From positions 62,001 through 126,000 of the IMG/VR virus record IMGVR_UViG_3300041402_000314: a stretch of 64,000 nucleotides of DNA. One strand, written 5' to 3'. Below are positions 1 through 7,331 of the stretch, one piece after another. Under the pieces are notes generated by a model. That model saw only the letters and a list, made by a program, of their open reading frames with translations, did no database searches and was not told the origin of the DNA. The translations under genes were made by a program, and so were the position numbers. Source of the stretch: a virus. Every line of letters begins with the position of its first letter. Within the stretch, counting starts at the first letter, position 1.

Positions 1-48
1 GGCTATAAAAGATATCGTTCTAATCGAGGTAAAAAGGCTAGTAAATAA
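1..48 (+). CDS. C-terminal end of a gene cut by the window edge
   Basis: An open frame enters from the left edge and stops at a TAA at 46-48. Only 15 residues are visible, rich in Lys and Arg (GYKRYRSNRGKKASK). The next gene follows after an AAGGAG site, so this looks like the end of the preceding gene in the same operon. Function cannot be judged. Confidence 0.4.
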   Translation, partial: GYKRYRSNRGKKASK

Positions 49-62
49 GGAGAAAAAATATT

Positions 63-326
63 ATGGAAGATGCTAAAGTATGTGCAGTAAAAGAAGATAA
101 ACATAGAGATTTAGATAATGCTATTGGGTCTATGGATGATGTTATTCATCGAGCGTATAGTATACTTAGACGTATTCAAGATGCTAGTGATGGTGATAGT
201 GAAGGTACGGCTGAATGTAAAACACCTAGTCTTAAAGAAGTCTTGGATTTTGGAGCGGATAGAATACGAGAAAAAAATGGGGAACTCCATAAAATATTAG
301 ATGAGATAACAGATAACCTCTTTTAG
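63..326 (+). CDS. small helical protein, paralogue of the next gene
   Basis: An 87-residue acidic protein that I do not recognise, preceded by AAGGAG. It aligns along its whole length with the following gene: both share a Lys-His plus Asp/Asn-Ala-Ile segment near residue 20, a His-Arg pair near residue 30, a Pro-Ser-Leu segment near 55 and end in Phe. This is a tandem duplication. No membrane segment or metal site is visible; helix is predicted throughout. Confidence 0.75.
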   Translation: MEDAKVCAVKEDKHRDLDNAIGSMDDVIHRAYSILRRIQDASDGDSEGTAECKTPSLKEVLDFGADRIREKNGELHKILDEITDNLF

Positions 327-337
327 GAGAATATATT

Positions 338-598
338 ATGAATAAACCTGAAATTTTAGAGAATAAAGAAAATAAACATGTTGGCTTGAACGATGCTATT
401 GATAATGTTGAGAGCATATTACATAGAGTTGAACGATTATATGAAAAAATTATGGAAATTTTACCAGAAGATAAGCCTTGCTCCGAAAAATTAAAACCTT
501 CTCTTCATAATGTTCTTGAAGGCGGTGCTAAAAGACTTTATACTACAACGGATGAGATACATATGACGATCAATAAAATAGAAGATGTAATATTTTAA
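338..598 (+). CDS. small helical protein, paralogue of the previous gene
   Basis: An 86-residue protein starting 12 bases after its paralogue, with AGGAG upstream. The two copies have diverged to roughly one-third identity but keep the same spacing of KH, DAI, HR, PSL and terminal F residues. Function unknown. It lies just before the sigma-factor promoter, so the pair ends an operon that begins outside the window. Confidence 0.75.
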   Translation: MNKPEILENKENKHVGLNDAIDNVESILHRVERLYEKIMEILPEDKPCSEKLKPSLHNVLEGGAKRLYTTTDEIHMTINKIEDVIF

Positions 599-617
599 AA
601 ATAAAAATTAAATAAGC

Positions 618-646
618 TTGACAAATCCTCCTAGAGTTGGTATAAT
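618..646 (+). promoter_or_regulatory. sigma70-type promoter of the sigma-factor gene
   Basis: Perfect TTGACA (618-623) and TATAAT (641-646) with a 17-bp spacer, directly upstream of an AGGAGG site and the sigma gene. Confidence 0.85.
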
Positions 647-676
647 ACTATCAATTATAGGAGGATTTTTTAATTT

Positions 677-1591
677 ATGGGAAGTTTTTATACTACTGAG
701 ATAAGTAAATATTCGCCTCTTTCGAGAGAAGAGGAGAAAGAAATAGCAATAAGATACAAAAAAGAAGGACATGATGTTGATGCCAATAAACTCATTACTA
801 GCAATCTTAGATATGTGGTAAGAGTAGCTAATAAACTTTCTGTACGTTATAGAGATGTTGATATATCGGAGTTGATTCAGGAAGGAAATATAGGTTTAAT
901 GAAAGCATTGGAAAAGTTCGAGCCTGAGAAAGGATTTAAACTCATTACATATGCTAATCAATGGATATTAACGTATATGAAAAGATTTATAGCTAAGAAT
1001 AATAATATTTGTTCCGCTACATTTGAGAATAACTATGAGCGGTTGTTTATGAAATCTCAAGGCAAAACAAAAGCTATTCACGATATTGATATTGGTACTT
1101 ATGAAGAGACGAATTTCAATGCTCTATATACTAATTGTACTGCTGAAGATAGATTAGCTGAAAAGAACTGGTTAAGATCAGTTCACGAAATAACAGATGA
1201 TGTCAATGAAAAATATAGTTTCGTTATTAAAAATCGATTGATAAGCGATGTTCCTTTGAAATTGGATGATATAGCGGAACATTTTAACATCAGTCGATCG
1301 GGCGCACATGATCTTGAGAAAAGAATAAAAGATAATCTGAAGAAGAGATTTATGGAGAGTCCAGACATAATGGAGTTTTTGGGTGAAGATACGATAAAAG
1401 TAAATGTTGAAATGGAAACGGTCAGAAGAAAGAAGAAAAAAATAGGCCATATTATTGACGAATTTGATTTTGACTTAGCAAAAGAACTACTCAAGAAAGA
1501 AACTTATAAAACGGTAGCTGAAAAAATGGGTATATCTAGGGGTTATCTACACACAATCATAAATCGTAAAGGTAAGGGAGCTGTGAAATGA
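677..1591 (+). CDS. RpoH-like sigma factor, candidate late sigma factor
   Basis: A 304-residue sigma70-family protein that should direct RNA polymerase to phage promoters. Region 1.2/2.1 starts with LSREEEKEIA (about 15-24). Region 2 is very clear: DISELIQEGNIGLMKA, a Phe-Glu-Pro-Glu-Lys-Gly segment and TYANQWI (about 62-98). A region-4 type helix-turn-helix (LDDIAEHFNISRSG, about 194-222) follows. Unlike ordinary sigma factors it then carries a further roughly 79 residues with a basic RRKKKK patch and a second helix-turn-helix (AEKMGISRGYL). By family knowledge it sits between RpoH and T4 gp55; the window's many TATAAATA promoters make a gp55-like late role likely. Its own promoter is host-type. 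AGGAGG precedes the ATG. Confidence 0.88.
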   Translation: MGSFYTTEISKYSPLSREEEKEIAIRYKKEGHDVDANKLITSNLRYVVRVANKLSVRYRDVDISELIQEGNIGLMKALEKFEPEKGFKLITYANQWILTYMKRFIAKNNNICSATFENNYERLFMKSQGKTKAIHDIDIGTYEETNFNALYTNCTAEDRLAEKNWLRSVHEITDDVNEKYSFVIKNRLISDVPLKLDDIAEHFNISRSGAHDLEKRIKDNLKKRFMESPDIMEFLGEDTIKVNVEMETVRRKKKKIGHIIDEFDFDLAKELLKKETYKTVAEKMGISRGYLHTIINRKGKGAVK

Positions 1592-1833
1592 AGAATGATG
1601 AGTGGACAACAGAATTTCCTAAAGAAAAAGGGGAATATTGGTTTTATGGGTATAGATATGGTAAGATTAGTGTAGGTAGAGAATGTGAACCTGAATTAAT
1701 GTTTGTTGAAGTTATAAAATCCTCTAATGGGTTTCTTTATAATGCTGCTGGACAAATGATGTGGGAGAGTGAAGTCGAGGAGCCTCATTTTAAAAAGGCT
1801 GATCTGCCCGAACTACCAGAAATGGAGAAATAA
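1588..1833 (+). CDS. hypothetical protein, 81 aa
   Basis: Overlaps the sigma gene stop by four bases (ATGA), so it is translationally coupled to it. The sequence is rich in Trp, Tyr and Glu (GEYWFYGYRYGK) and has no cysteine motif or membrane segment. I do not recognise it. The N-terminal pattern PKEKGEYWFYGY is typical of small phage proteins of unknown function with a DUF551-like fold; that comparison is weak. Confidence 0.7.
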   Translation: MKNDEWTTEFPKEKGEYWFYGYRYGKISVGRECEPELMFVEVIKSSNGFLYNAAGQMMWESEVEEPHFKKADLPELPEMEK

Positions 1834-1834
1834 G

Positions 1835-2059
1835 ATGAGATGTTATTGTGATACTTTACCAAAAGGTGAAATTTGTTGGAAATGTATAGATAATATAATC
1901 ACCTCGGATGACGTTGATACGGAGTTAGACTTGATTAGAAAAGACTTGGTTCATCAATTGAACATACCTGATGAACTTGATTGGGATTATTTTTTAGAGA
2001 CAGCGATCAAAGCAAAAAGAGCTGCTGATGATGAGGGCAGAAACATGGTAAATAAATAA
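1835..2059 (+). CDS. hypothetical protein with Cys-rich N-terminus
   Basis: A 74-residue protein. I chose the ATG at 1835 because a GGAG site precedes it and the previous gene stops at 1833. The start MRCYCDTLPKGEICWKC holds four cysteines that could bind zinc; the rest is acidic helix. Not recognised. Confidence 0.65.
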   Translation: MRCYCDTLPKGEICWKCIDNIITSDDVDTELDLIRKDLVHQLNIPDELDWDYFLETAIKAKRAADDEGRNMVNK

Positions 2060-2071
2060 CACATTTTTATG

Positions 2072-2100
2072 TTGACAATCACATTTTATTGTGATAGTCT
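2072..2100 (+). promoter_or_regulatory. weak sigma70-type promoter
   Basis: TTGACA at 2072-2077 and a poor -10 (TAGTCT, 2095-2100) at 17 bp, in the gap before the next small gene. Confidence 0.4.
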
Positions 2101-2131
2101 GTAAAAATAATGATTTAAAGGAGAGTTGAGA

Positions 2132-2332
2132 ATGAAAGATAGTAGAGATCAAACGGTTCATTTTGATGAAAATGGAAATGAATATTGTTTAGATGAGAGT
2201 GGTGTAAAAATACCGCCTTTACAGACTACAAAAAAGTTATCAAATTCATCTGGGTTTACTTCTTATGATACCTCTACTGGTCATTGTGGTCTATGTGGTA
2301 GTTTAACATGCAATGGCTCATGTTTTAAATAA
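2132..2332 (+). CDS. small protein with C-terminal CGLCG knuckle
   Basis: A 66-residue protein from the ATG at 2132 (GGAGAG upstream; a TTG six bases earlier is less likely). The tail HCGLCGSLTCNGSCFK has four cysteines, suggesting a zinc knuckle. A run of Ser/Thr precedes it. Function unknown. Confidence 0.65.
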   Translation: MKDSRDQTVHFDENGNEYCLDESGVKIPPLQTTKKLSNSSGFTSYDTSTGHCGLCGSLTCNGSCFK

Positions 2333-2376
2333 TGATTTAAAAAGGAGAGTTTAGGCACTCTTGGGGGCGGAAATTT

Positions 2377-2410
2377 CCAAATGTATAAATAATTAAAAAC
2401 ATTTGGAGAG
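2377..2410 (+). promoter_or_regulatory. hairpin hiding the RBS with a late promoter in its loop
   Basis: CCAAATG (2377-2383) pairs with CATTTGG (2400-2406), which overlaps the TTGGAGAG ribosome site of the homing endonuclease. The loop contains TATAAATA (2384-2391). Read-through transcripts would fold and hide the site; a transcript started inside the loop would not. This layout is known from T4 homing endonuclease genes such as I-TevI. Confidence 0.7.
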
Positions 2411-2414
2411 AGTA

Positions 2415-3290
2415 ATGGAACATGAATGTCTAATCTGCTATAAAAAATTCACTACTAAAAAAAGTTTATCTGGTCATGTTAGAAATCACGATATGACTAT
2501 ATCTGAATATAAAGAAAAATTTGGATTATATAAACGATGTAAAAAATGCAATAAGAAAGTTTCGAAGAAATGTACGGGAGAATATTGCAATCGTTGTCGA
2601 GATAGAACAGGCATAAACAATTCTTTTTTCGGTAAAAAACATTCTACACAAACTATCGAAGTCATAAAAGAGAAAGTAAGTCTCGCCTCTAAAAAATTAT
2701 GGGAAGATGAGGAATATAGAAAAAAAGTAATAAAGGGTGTTTCTAAACCTAGAAGAAAGGGATTTGCTGAAGAACAGAGCAAACGTGTTACCAAATGGTA
2801 CGAGGAGAATCCTTCTCAGCGAGATTTGAGAAGCGAAATAATGAAACAAAGCTGGAAAGATGGTAAGATTACCAGTAATAATTTTTCTTGTAATTCGAGT
2901 AAAATAGAAAATGATTTTTTTAATGAAATAGAGAAAATTTACCCTAATATTAGGAAAAAAGTAACACTTCGAGATTCCAACAACAGAGTAATATATCCTG
3001 ACATATTAGTAGATGATCATCTTATAATTGAATTCTTTGGAGATTTTTGGCACGCAAATCCGAAATTTTACAGTCCTGATGATATTATCATCAAAAACAT
3101 AACAGCTAAAGAGATTTGGGAACATGATAAAGAAAGAATAGATAGGCTATCTCATGTTATACAAGAAGACAGTGATTTTGCTACTGAATATAGAGTAGAG
3201 ATAGTTTGGGAAGATGATTATAAAAATGATAAGGATAATGTTCTAAAATATTTTGATATGATATTGAATTGGGAGAGTTGTACGTTTTAA
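2415..3290 (+). CDS. free-standing homing endonuclease, Vsr/EDxHD-like
   Basis: A 291-residue DNA endonuclease, probably a mobile selfish gene. The N-terminus has a C2H2-type finger (CLICYKKF ... SGHVRNH) followed by the ISEYKEKFGL segment typical of Ros/MucR-like fingers in phage homing enzymes, then a CxxC...CxxC pair. Residues NSFFGKKHS form a NUMOD3-like DNA-binding motif. The C-terminal half has DILVDDHLIIEFFGDFWH, which fits the PD-(D/E)xK fold of Vsr-like homing nucleases, ending with a predicted strand EIVWEDDY. The start ATG follows a hairpin-controlled ribosome site. It sits between two phage genes with no other mobile features. Confidence 0.82.
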   Translation: MEHECLICYKKFTTKKSLSGHVRNHDMTISEYKEKFGLYKRCKKCNKKVSKKCTGEYCNRCRDRTGINNSFFGKKHSTQTIEVIKEKVSLASKKLWEDEEYRKKVIKGVSKPRRKGFAEEQSKRVTKWYEENPSQRDLRSEIMKQSWKDGKITSNNFSCNSSKIENDFFNEIEKIYPNIRKKVTLRDSNNRVIYPDILVDDHLIIEFFGDFWHANPKFYSPDDIIIKNITAKEIWEHDKERIDRLSHVIQEDSDFATEYRVEIVWEDDYKNDKDNVLKYFDMILNWESCTF

Positions 3291-3299
3291 ATTATTTAC

Positions 3300-3328
3300 T
3301 TGACATTTAAAAATTAACTTGATATGAT
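3300..3328 (+). promoter_or_regulatory. sigma70-type promoter of rtcB
   Basis: TTGACA 3300-3305, TATGAT 3323-3328, 17-bp spacer. The start site it implies lies after an ATG at 3324, which supports the GTG at 3357 as the true rtcB start. Confidence 0.75.
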
Positions 3329-3356
3329 TACCACCATAAACCAAAGGAGAAATAAA

Positions 3357-4499
3357 GTGAAAAATTATAAGTTGTTTATACCTGAAGAAAATATAGACCC
3401 GAAGGCATTACATCAGTTTCATGAGGCTATGGAGCAAGAGTGTATAGTTCAAGGAGCATTAATGCCAGATGTTCATGCTGGTTACTCTCTTCCTATTGGT
3501 GGAGTTGTAGCTTCTAAAGGCTTTATATTTCCTTGTTTTGTGGGATATGATATTGGTTGTGGAGTTGCTGGTGTCAAATTACCTATTAAGAAGGGCGATG
3601 TTGAAGCTCTCGGACAAGCGATATACGATGAGATACTTGATACAATCCCAATTGGATTTAAGCATAATGAGAAATGGTCTAAATGGGACTATTCTAATAT
3701 TCCAATAACTGAAGTTATGACTAATATTTTCCATGAGAAAGGAGGTTTGAAGCAACTTTGTTCTATGGGCGGAAATAACCATTTCATCGAACTAGGATAT
3801 GATGAAAATGATGATGTGTGGGCTACTACTCATACTGGAAGTCGTGGTGTTGGTCATGCTCTCGCTACTCATTACATGAGAATAGCTGGTGGTGGTAAAG
3901 CTAGAGAAGGTTGTTTTTCATTGGATGTCGAGTCTCAGGATGGTAAGGACTATATTACAGACTTGAATTTCTGTCTGGAATTTGCTTTGGAGAATAGAAA
4001 GCAGATAATTCAGAGAGTAATAAATGCTGTTGAAAAGGTACTTTCTACTAAGTTTAAGCCCTTCAATTTGAACGATGAGAAGGTGTTTATAAACAGAAAC
4101 CATAACCATGCGGAACTCAAGGATGGTCTATGGATTCATAGAAAGGGTGCTACCCATGCTGAAAAGGGAATGAGAGGTATCATTCCGGGTAATAGAAGAG
4201 ACGGTCTATTTGTAGTTGAAGGACTCGGTAATCCTGATAGCCTATATTCTAGCTCTCATGGAGCTGGTAGAATCAAAGGCAGAAAACAGGCTAGACAGGA
4301 CTTGAATCTCGATGATTATATTTCAACTATGAAAGGTATTGTAGGTGAGGTATCGGATGCTACCCTAGAGGAAGCTCCTGAAGCGTATAAGAATATCTTT
4401 GAGGTCATGGAGATGCAGAAGGAATTAGTAACAGTGAAGCATCATGTGAAGCCTCTCATTAACGTGAAAGCTTGTAAACCTATAAAGAATAAGAAATAA
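3357..4499 (+). CDS. rtcB: RNA ligase RtcB
   Basis: A 380-residue RtcB ligase that joins RNA ends with 2',3'-cyclic phosphate or 3'-phosphate to 5'-OH ends using GTP and Mn2+. Family motifs are all visible: MPDVHAGYSLPIGG, GYDIGCG, the metal ligands in GGNNHFIELG and THTGSRGVGH, RNHNHAE, and the guanylylated His in SSHGAGR. The length matches the short bacterial branch. The GTG start is set by AAAGGAG at 3343-3348 and by the promoter position. In a phage it most likely repairs tRNAs cut by host anticodon nucleases; the CCA-adding enzyme and HAD-type protein elsewhere in the window fit this. A terminator follows. Confidence 0.95.
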   Translation: MKNYKLFIPEENIDPKALHQFHEAMEQECIVQGALMPDVHAGYSLPIGGVVASKGFIFPCFVGYDIGCGVAGVKLPIKKGDVEALGQAIYDEILDTIPIGFKHNEKWSKWDYSNIPITEVMTNIFHEKGGLKQLCSMGGNNHFIELGYDENDDVWATTHTGSRGVGHALATHYMRIAGGGKAREGCFSLDVESQDGKDYITDLNFCLEFALENRKQIIQRVINAVEKVLSTKFKPFNLNDEKVFINRNHNHAELKDGLWIHRKGATHAEKGMRGIIPGNRRDGLFVVEGLGNPDSLYSSSHGAGRIKGRKQARQDLNLDDYISTMKGIVGEVSDATLEEAPEAYKNIFEVMEMQKELVTVKHHVKPLINVKACKPIKNKK

Positions 4500-4527
4500 G
4501 AGACTAATTTTAAAGAACAATCTATCG

Positions 4528-4556
4528 AAAGGGTGGTCTTCGGACTGCCCTTTTTT
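4528..4556 (+). terminator. intrinsic terminator after rtcB
   Basis: Stem AAAGGGTGGTC / GACTGCCCTTT with a TTCG loop, followed by six T. Confidence 0.9.
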
Positions 4557-4566
4557 AGTTGGCGAT

Positions 4567-4596
4567 TTGACAAATGACCTCCGTTTATAGTATAAT
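4567..4596 (+). promoter_or_regulatory. sigma70-type promoter of the helicase operon
   Basis: TTGACA 4567-4572 and TATAAT 4591-4596, 18-bp spacer, right after the rtcB terminator. Confidence 0.8.
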
Positions 4597-4622
4597 GTGT
4601 AGATAAAATTTTGGAGGTATAA

Positions 4623-5030
4623 ATGTATAAAGTAACGCAATATTTATATAGAAAACAGTTTCATGATCGAATGTCTATCGGTAAAATGGTATCGTCAATT
4701 GGTATTATAGTAGGATTTATATCACAGCATTATAACACAACTATTTTACTGGTTGTGGTGTTAGGATTATTGGTCGATTTACTATTGAATAGGAGTGTAG
4801 ATTGGGATGGATACCCTGAAGATACCACATGTCCTATCTGTAGGGATGGTGAGTTGAATGAAAATAGAGACAAAAAAATGTTCCATTATAAAGGACATGA
4901 ATTGAGACTTCCTGATTATGAAAGATTGATGTGTGATAATTGTGGCGGTGGCCTGATGAAAATAGAGTATCAGGAAGAGGTAAATGAGAAGATAGAAGAA
5001 TTTAAACAGAAAGTTGATGATGGAGAATAG
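4623..5030 (+). CDS. membrane protein with MqsA/YgiT-type zinc finger
   Basis: A 135-residue protein preceded by GGAGG. Residues about 22-58 are hydrophobic and would form one or two membrane segments. The C-terminal half reads CPICRDGEL ... FHYKGHELRLPDY ... CDNCGGG, the pattern of the YgiT/MqsA N-terminal zinc finger (two CxxC pairs around a YKGxxxxxP strand). The DNA-binding domain of MqsA antitoxins is absent and no toxin gene is adjacent. Role unknown; it shares the promoter of the helicase gene. Confidence 0.75.
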   Translation: MYKVTQYLYRKQFHDRMSIGKMVSSIGIIVGFISQHYNTTILLVVVLGLLVDLLLNRSVDWDGYPEDTTCPICRDGELNENRDKKMFHYKGHELRLPDYERLMCDNCGGGLMKIEYQEEVNEKIEEFKQKVDDGE

Positions 5031-5035
5031 CGTAT

Positions 5036-6568
5036 ATGATAAATGAAACAACACCTAACCATGAAGAAGTCAAAGAACTTACCGAAGAACTTATTATATC
5101 CCAGATTATCAGAAATGCCTTATATAGGGATAACGTACTTACCGAATTAAAACCTAGCTACTTTGAAGATGTTGAAAACGCTGAATTATTTAAGGTCATG
5201 CAATCACTGGTCTTAAAGGATAAAATTCAGAAAATAGATAAGAAAACCCTTAGATTCAAGTATAACAATACTGAGAAATTAGATGCCATTTTTGCAGAAG
5301 AAGAATATCCTGTTACTAACATAGATTTTCTTATGAGACAGACAGAGGTATGGGGTAAAGAAAATGCGATGGTAGAGGCCGTCATGGAATCTGCTGATAT
5401 AATAGAAGAGAAAAAAGATACTGGTTGTATAGGAAAATTGATCGAGGATGCGATGTCATTTTCGTTTGATCGGAATCTAGGACTCGACTATATAAATGAT
5501 TTACAGAGAAGAATAGATTTCTATACTCAACCTAATAATAAACTGAGTACATGCTTCTTTCAGTTGGATGAACACACGAATGGCGGTCTGCCTAAAAAGA
5601 CCCTTACTATAACCGCTGGTTCGAGTGGTCTGGGTAAAACCCTTTTCGGAACCAATTTAGCTTCTAACTTCATGAAACAGGGCTTCAATGGAGTCTATGT
5701 TACCCTAGAATTGGCTGAAGAGCTTATAGGTAGACGTGTAGACAGTATAACAACTGGAATGGATTATGGCGGACTCTCCAAGGAAAAAAATACTGATAAA
5801 TTAGTCACTAAACTTAAAAAGGCATTTGCGACAGGTCTTGGTCGGTTATTCATTAAAGAATATCCACCATCTAAAGCATGTTGTTTGAATCTGAAGACTT
5901 ATCTTAAGGAATTGGAGCTTATAGAGAAAATAAAACCAGATTTTCTCATCGTAGACTATATCCAGCTCATGAAACCTAATAATGAAAGAAGTGGGCAAAA
6001 TTCTTATGATAAGTATAAAGAGATTGCAGAAGAGCTAAGAGAATTAGCTATGGAACTCGATATACCAGTCATCACATTTTCTCAGGTTAGAAGAGACGGT
6101 TATAACACTTCTTCTGCTGAAATGACTCAAATATCAGATTCTATGGGTATAGTTAATACCGCCGATCTAGTTGTTATCATGTCTCATTATGAGCCTGAAG
6201 AAAAGACTGCGGATTGTAAACCTCAGTTGTGGAAGATAGTTAAAAATAGATTGGGTATGGTCGGTAATTATTTCGTAATGTTATTGAATACTGTTACACT
6301 GAAAATTACGGATGACCCAGATGAAACCGAAAAAGTTTTGAAGGCTGCTGGCGAAGTCATGACTGCTACTAACAAAGAAGCTAATGAGGAAGAGAGTGAA
6401 ACAGAGAACGTTGAAAAAGTCTTAGATACCGAAGCATATTCAGAAGAAGATATAGATAACTTAGAAAAGGAAAGTGCAAAGGAAGAAAAGAAAATTAAAG
6501 ACGAAATAGTAGGTGCGGTTAAAAAGAAGAAACGTGGTATAGACAATAATGACACAGGGAGTAAATGA
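5036..6568 (+). CDS. replicative DNA helicase, DnaB/gp41 type
   Basis: A 510-residue RecA-fold helicase that should unwind DNA ahead of the fork. Walker A is GSSGLGKT (near residue 200), Walker B is FLIVDYIQLM, and a TFSQVRRDG segment corresponds to motif H3/H4. The N-terminal ~140 residues match the DnaB N-terminal helical domain (short NYIxR-like YRDNVLTEL). The last 90 residues are highly charged Glu/Lys and probably disordered, which is longer than T4 gp41. GGAG lies 10 bases before the ATG. Confidence 0.92.
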   Translation: MINETTPNHEEVKELTEELIISQIIRNALYRDNVLTELKPSYFEDVENAELFKVMQSLVLKDKIQKIDKKTLRFKYNNTEKLDAIFAEEEYPVTNIDFLMRQTEVWGKENAMVEAVMESADIIEEKKDTGCIGKLIEDAMSFSFDRNLGLDYINDLQRRIDFYTQPNNKLSTCFFQLDEHTNGGLPKKTLTITAGSSGLGKTLFGTNLASNFMKQGFNGVYVTLELAEELIGRRVDSITTGMDYGGLSKEKNTDKLVTKLKKAFATGLGRLFIKEYPPSKACCLNLKTYLKELELIEKIKPDFLIVDYIQLMKPNNERSGQNSYDKYKEIAEELRELAMELDIPVITFSQVRRDGYNTSSAEMTQISDSMGIVNTADLVVIMSHYEPEEKTADCKPQLWKIVKNRLGMVGNYFVMLLNTVTLKITDDPDETEKVLKAAGEVMTATNKEANEEESETENVEKVLDTEAYSEEDIDNLEKESAKEEKKIKDEIVGAVKKKKRGIDNNDTGSK

Positions 6569-6569
6569 T

Positions 6570-6920
6570 ATGTTATGTATGGCAATTAATAGAACTACAC
6601 AAGAAATTTATATGGGTAAGACGGATGATGATACTTATGATGACGTGATAATGACTGATGTTTTTTATGTTAATTTTGTAGAAGTAGAGAGGAAGGGAAA
6701 TTTTGTACCAGTTCCTACCGATTTTATGCCTCCAGCGGAAAGTCTGTTAACTAAAACGGCATTGGATAAGTGGATGGATAACCTAGTCTTTTCGAGAAAG
6801 GACTACTGGTTGTTTTCGGAGAATGAAATTAAAGCTGAAATGATAAATTGGTATGCTCGTGCTATGGCTCAAAAATCTGGTATTGCAATCGTTGGAGCCG
6901 ACAGTAAAATAATACATTAA
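6570..6920 (+). CDS. hypothetical protein, about 116 aa
   Basis: Start is uncertain: ATG 6549 is open but overlaps the helicase end; ATG 6570 has GGGAG eight bases upstream and is preferred. The protein has no cysteine motif, signal or membrane segment. A central stretch FVPVPTDFMPPAES looks structured. Not recognised. Confidence 0.65.
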   Translation: MLCMAINRTTQEIYMGKTDDDTYDDVIMTDVFYVNFVEVERKGNFVPVPTDFMPPAESLLTKTALDKWMDNLVFSRKDYWLFSENEIKAEMINWYARAMAQKSGIAIVGADSKIIH

Positions 6921-6931
6921 GGAGCGAATTC

Positions 6932-7279
6932 GTGACTGGAAAGAAATTAATCGAAAGATATAAAAGTTTAGTTAAAGGATTCGAAGCAGATGATGATTCT
7001 ACAGACATATTAGAGGAGATGATCGACAATGCTTTTGAGGAAATAAGGAATGAATTCGTATCTGATGTTGTTCGAGTAGGTATAGAGGAGAAATGGCTTG
7101 TAAAAGCGTTAGATCATCTACATGATGTCCAATGTCCTAAAGTACAATATACTGGAATGCAAGAAGGAATGGCGGATGAAGCCATATCAAACATGAAGCT
7201 TTCTGTTTATGCTGCAATAGAAGCTTTAGAGAAGGGTAACAAACACTATTTTAAGCCTTTAGAAATGATCGTTAATTAA
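6932..7279 (+). CDS. hypothetical protein, 115 aa
   Basis: GTG start with AAGGAG eight bases upstream. Mainly helical and acidic, with no motif I can name. Ends just before the promoter of the CCA-enzyme gene. Confidence 0.65.
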   Translation: MTGKKLIERYKSLVKGFEADDDSTDILEEMIDNAFEEIRNEFVSDVVRVGIEEKWLVKALDHLHDVQCPKVQYTGMQEGMADEAISNMKLSVYAAIEALEKGNKHYFKPLEMIVN

Positions 7280-7280
7280 C

Positions 7281-7309
7281 TTGACAAACACCTTATACTT
7301 TGATACCAT
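7281..7309 (+). promoter_or_regulatory. sigma70-type promoter of the CCA-enzyme gene
   Basis: TTGACA 7281-7286 and TACCAT 7304-7309 at 17 bp, followed by GTGTCTATAAGGAG. Confidence 0.7.
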
Positions 7310-7331
7310 GTGTCTATAAGGAGAGAAAGAG

